NCBI GenBank assembly: GCA_003158415.1
Contig: PMJA01000132.1
Coordinates: 2,487-8,149 of the forward strand
Source: Methylobacter sp.
GTDB taxonomy: Bacteria > Pseudomonadota > Gammaproteobacteria > Methylococcales > Methylomonadaceae
Direction of reading: 5' to 3'
Length of the DNA: 5,663 bases
The notes beneath the pieces are model-generated. The model was not told the DNA's origin, searched no databases, and worked only from the letters and a program-made list of their open reading frames with translations. Numbering within the stretch: the first letter of the stretch is position 1; the number at the start of each line of letters is the position of its first letter. Below, piece after piece: positions 5,559 to 5,663 of this stretch. Both the position numbers and the translations under genes were made by a program.

Positions 5559-5663
5559 GGTCATGACTGAATTTGATTTAAAGTCGACCCAAACGGCTTA
5601 AATAACAATGGACATTGAAAGGCCAAATGGGTAATCATAAGAGCCACTTGCAAAATTACCGAC

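Noticed and set aside
1..5663. CRISPR array, tRNA or rRNA gene, toxin-antitoxin pair, integron or dif site
   Set aside because: No regularly spaced repeats, no tRNA-like clover-leaf or rRNA signature and no toxin or antitoxin family were seen. I found no dif-like 28-mer. XerC is the chromosomal type by its neighbours, so its presence does not indicate a mobile element.

Overview
The window is an ordinary, well-ordered piece of gammaproteobacterial chromosome. Gene order, the DUF2333 and DUF4389 neighbours and moderate base composition by eye suggest a free-living gammaproteobacterium, perhaps a methanotroph of the Methylococcales. That assignment is an inference from context, not proof. Every convincing complete gene lies on the minus strand, so transcription runs from the right edge (about 5480) to the left (about 187).

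Layout in transcription order: (1) 5480-5663, an upstream region with no convincing complete gene and only a weak promoter candidate. (2) lptM, a 48-residue lipoprotein gene. (3) lysA, diaminopimelate decarboxylase, 2 nt after lptM. (4) dapF, diaminopimelate epimerase, after a 37-nt gap. (5) A DUF484 gene joined to dapF by an ATGA overlap. (6) xerC, overlapping the DUF484 gene by 11 nt. (7) After an AT-rich gap of about 110 nt, a DUF2333 membrane-anchored protein. (8) A small DUF4389 membrane protein, 8 nt further on. (9) 1-186, a non-coding stretch holding a dispersed-type CCCTCTCC hairpin repeat nested inside a 10-bp inverted repeat, a hexanucleotide tandem repeat at the edge, and perhaps the last codons of a plus-strand gene.

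DapF converts LL- to meso-diaminopimelate and LysA decarboxylates meso-diaminopimelate to lysine, so the first enzymes supply both peptidoglycan cross-linking and protein synthesis. LptM helps mature the LPS translocon LptD. XerC resolves chromosome dimers at division. DUF484 is a long-known companion of xerC with no settled function. The cluster therefore groups envelope building and chromosome segregation genes, a known arrangement in gammaproteobacteria.

I found no new defence, mobile or biosynthetic system. The points most worth checking are small: two A9 tracts inside xerC, a perfect 11-bp hairpin within dapF, mini-ORFs that overlap the lptM and dapF starts, and the inverted-repeat-bounded segment at the left edge.
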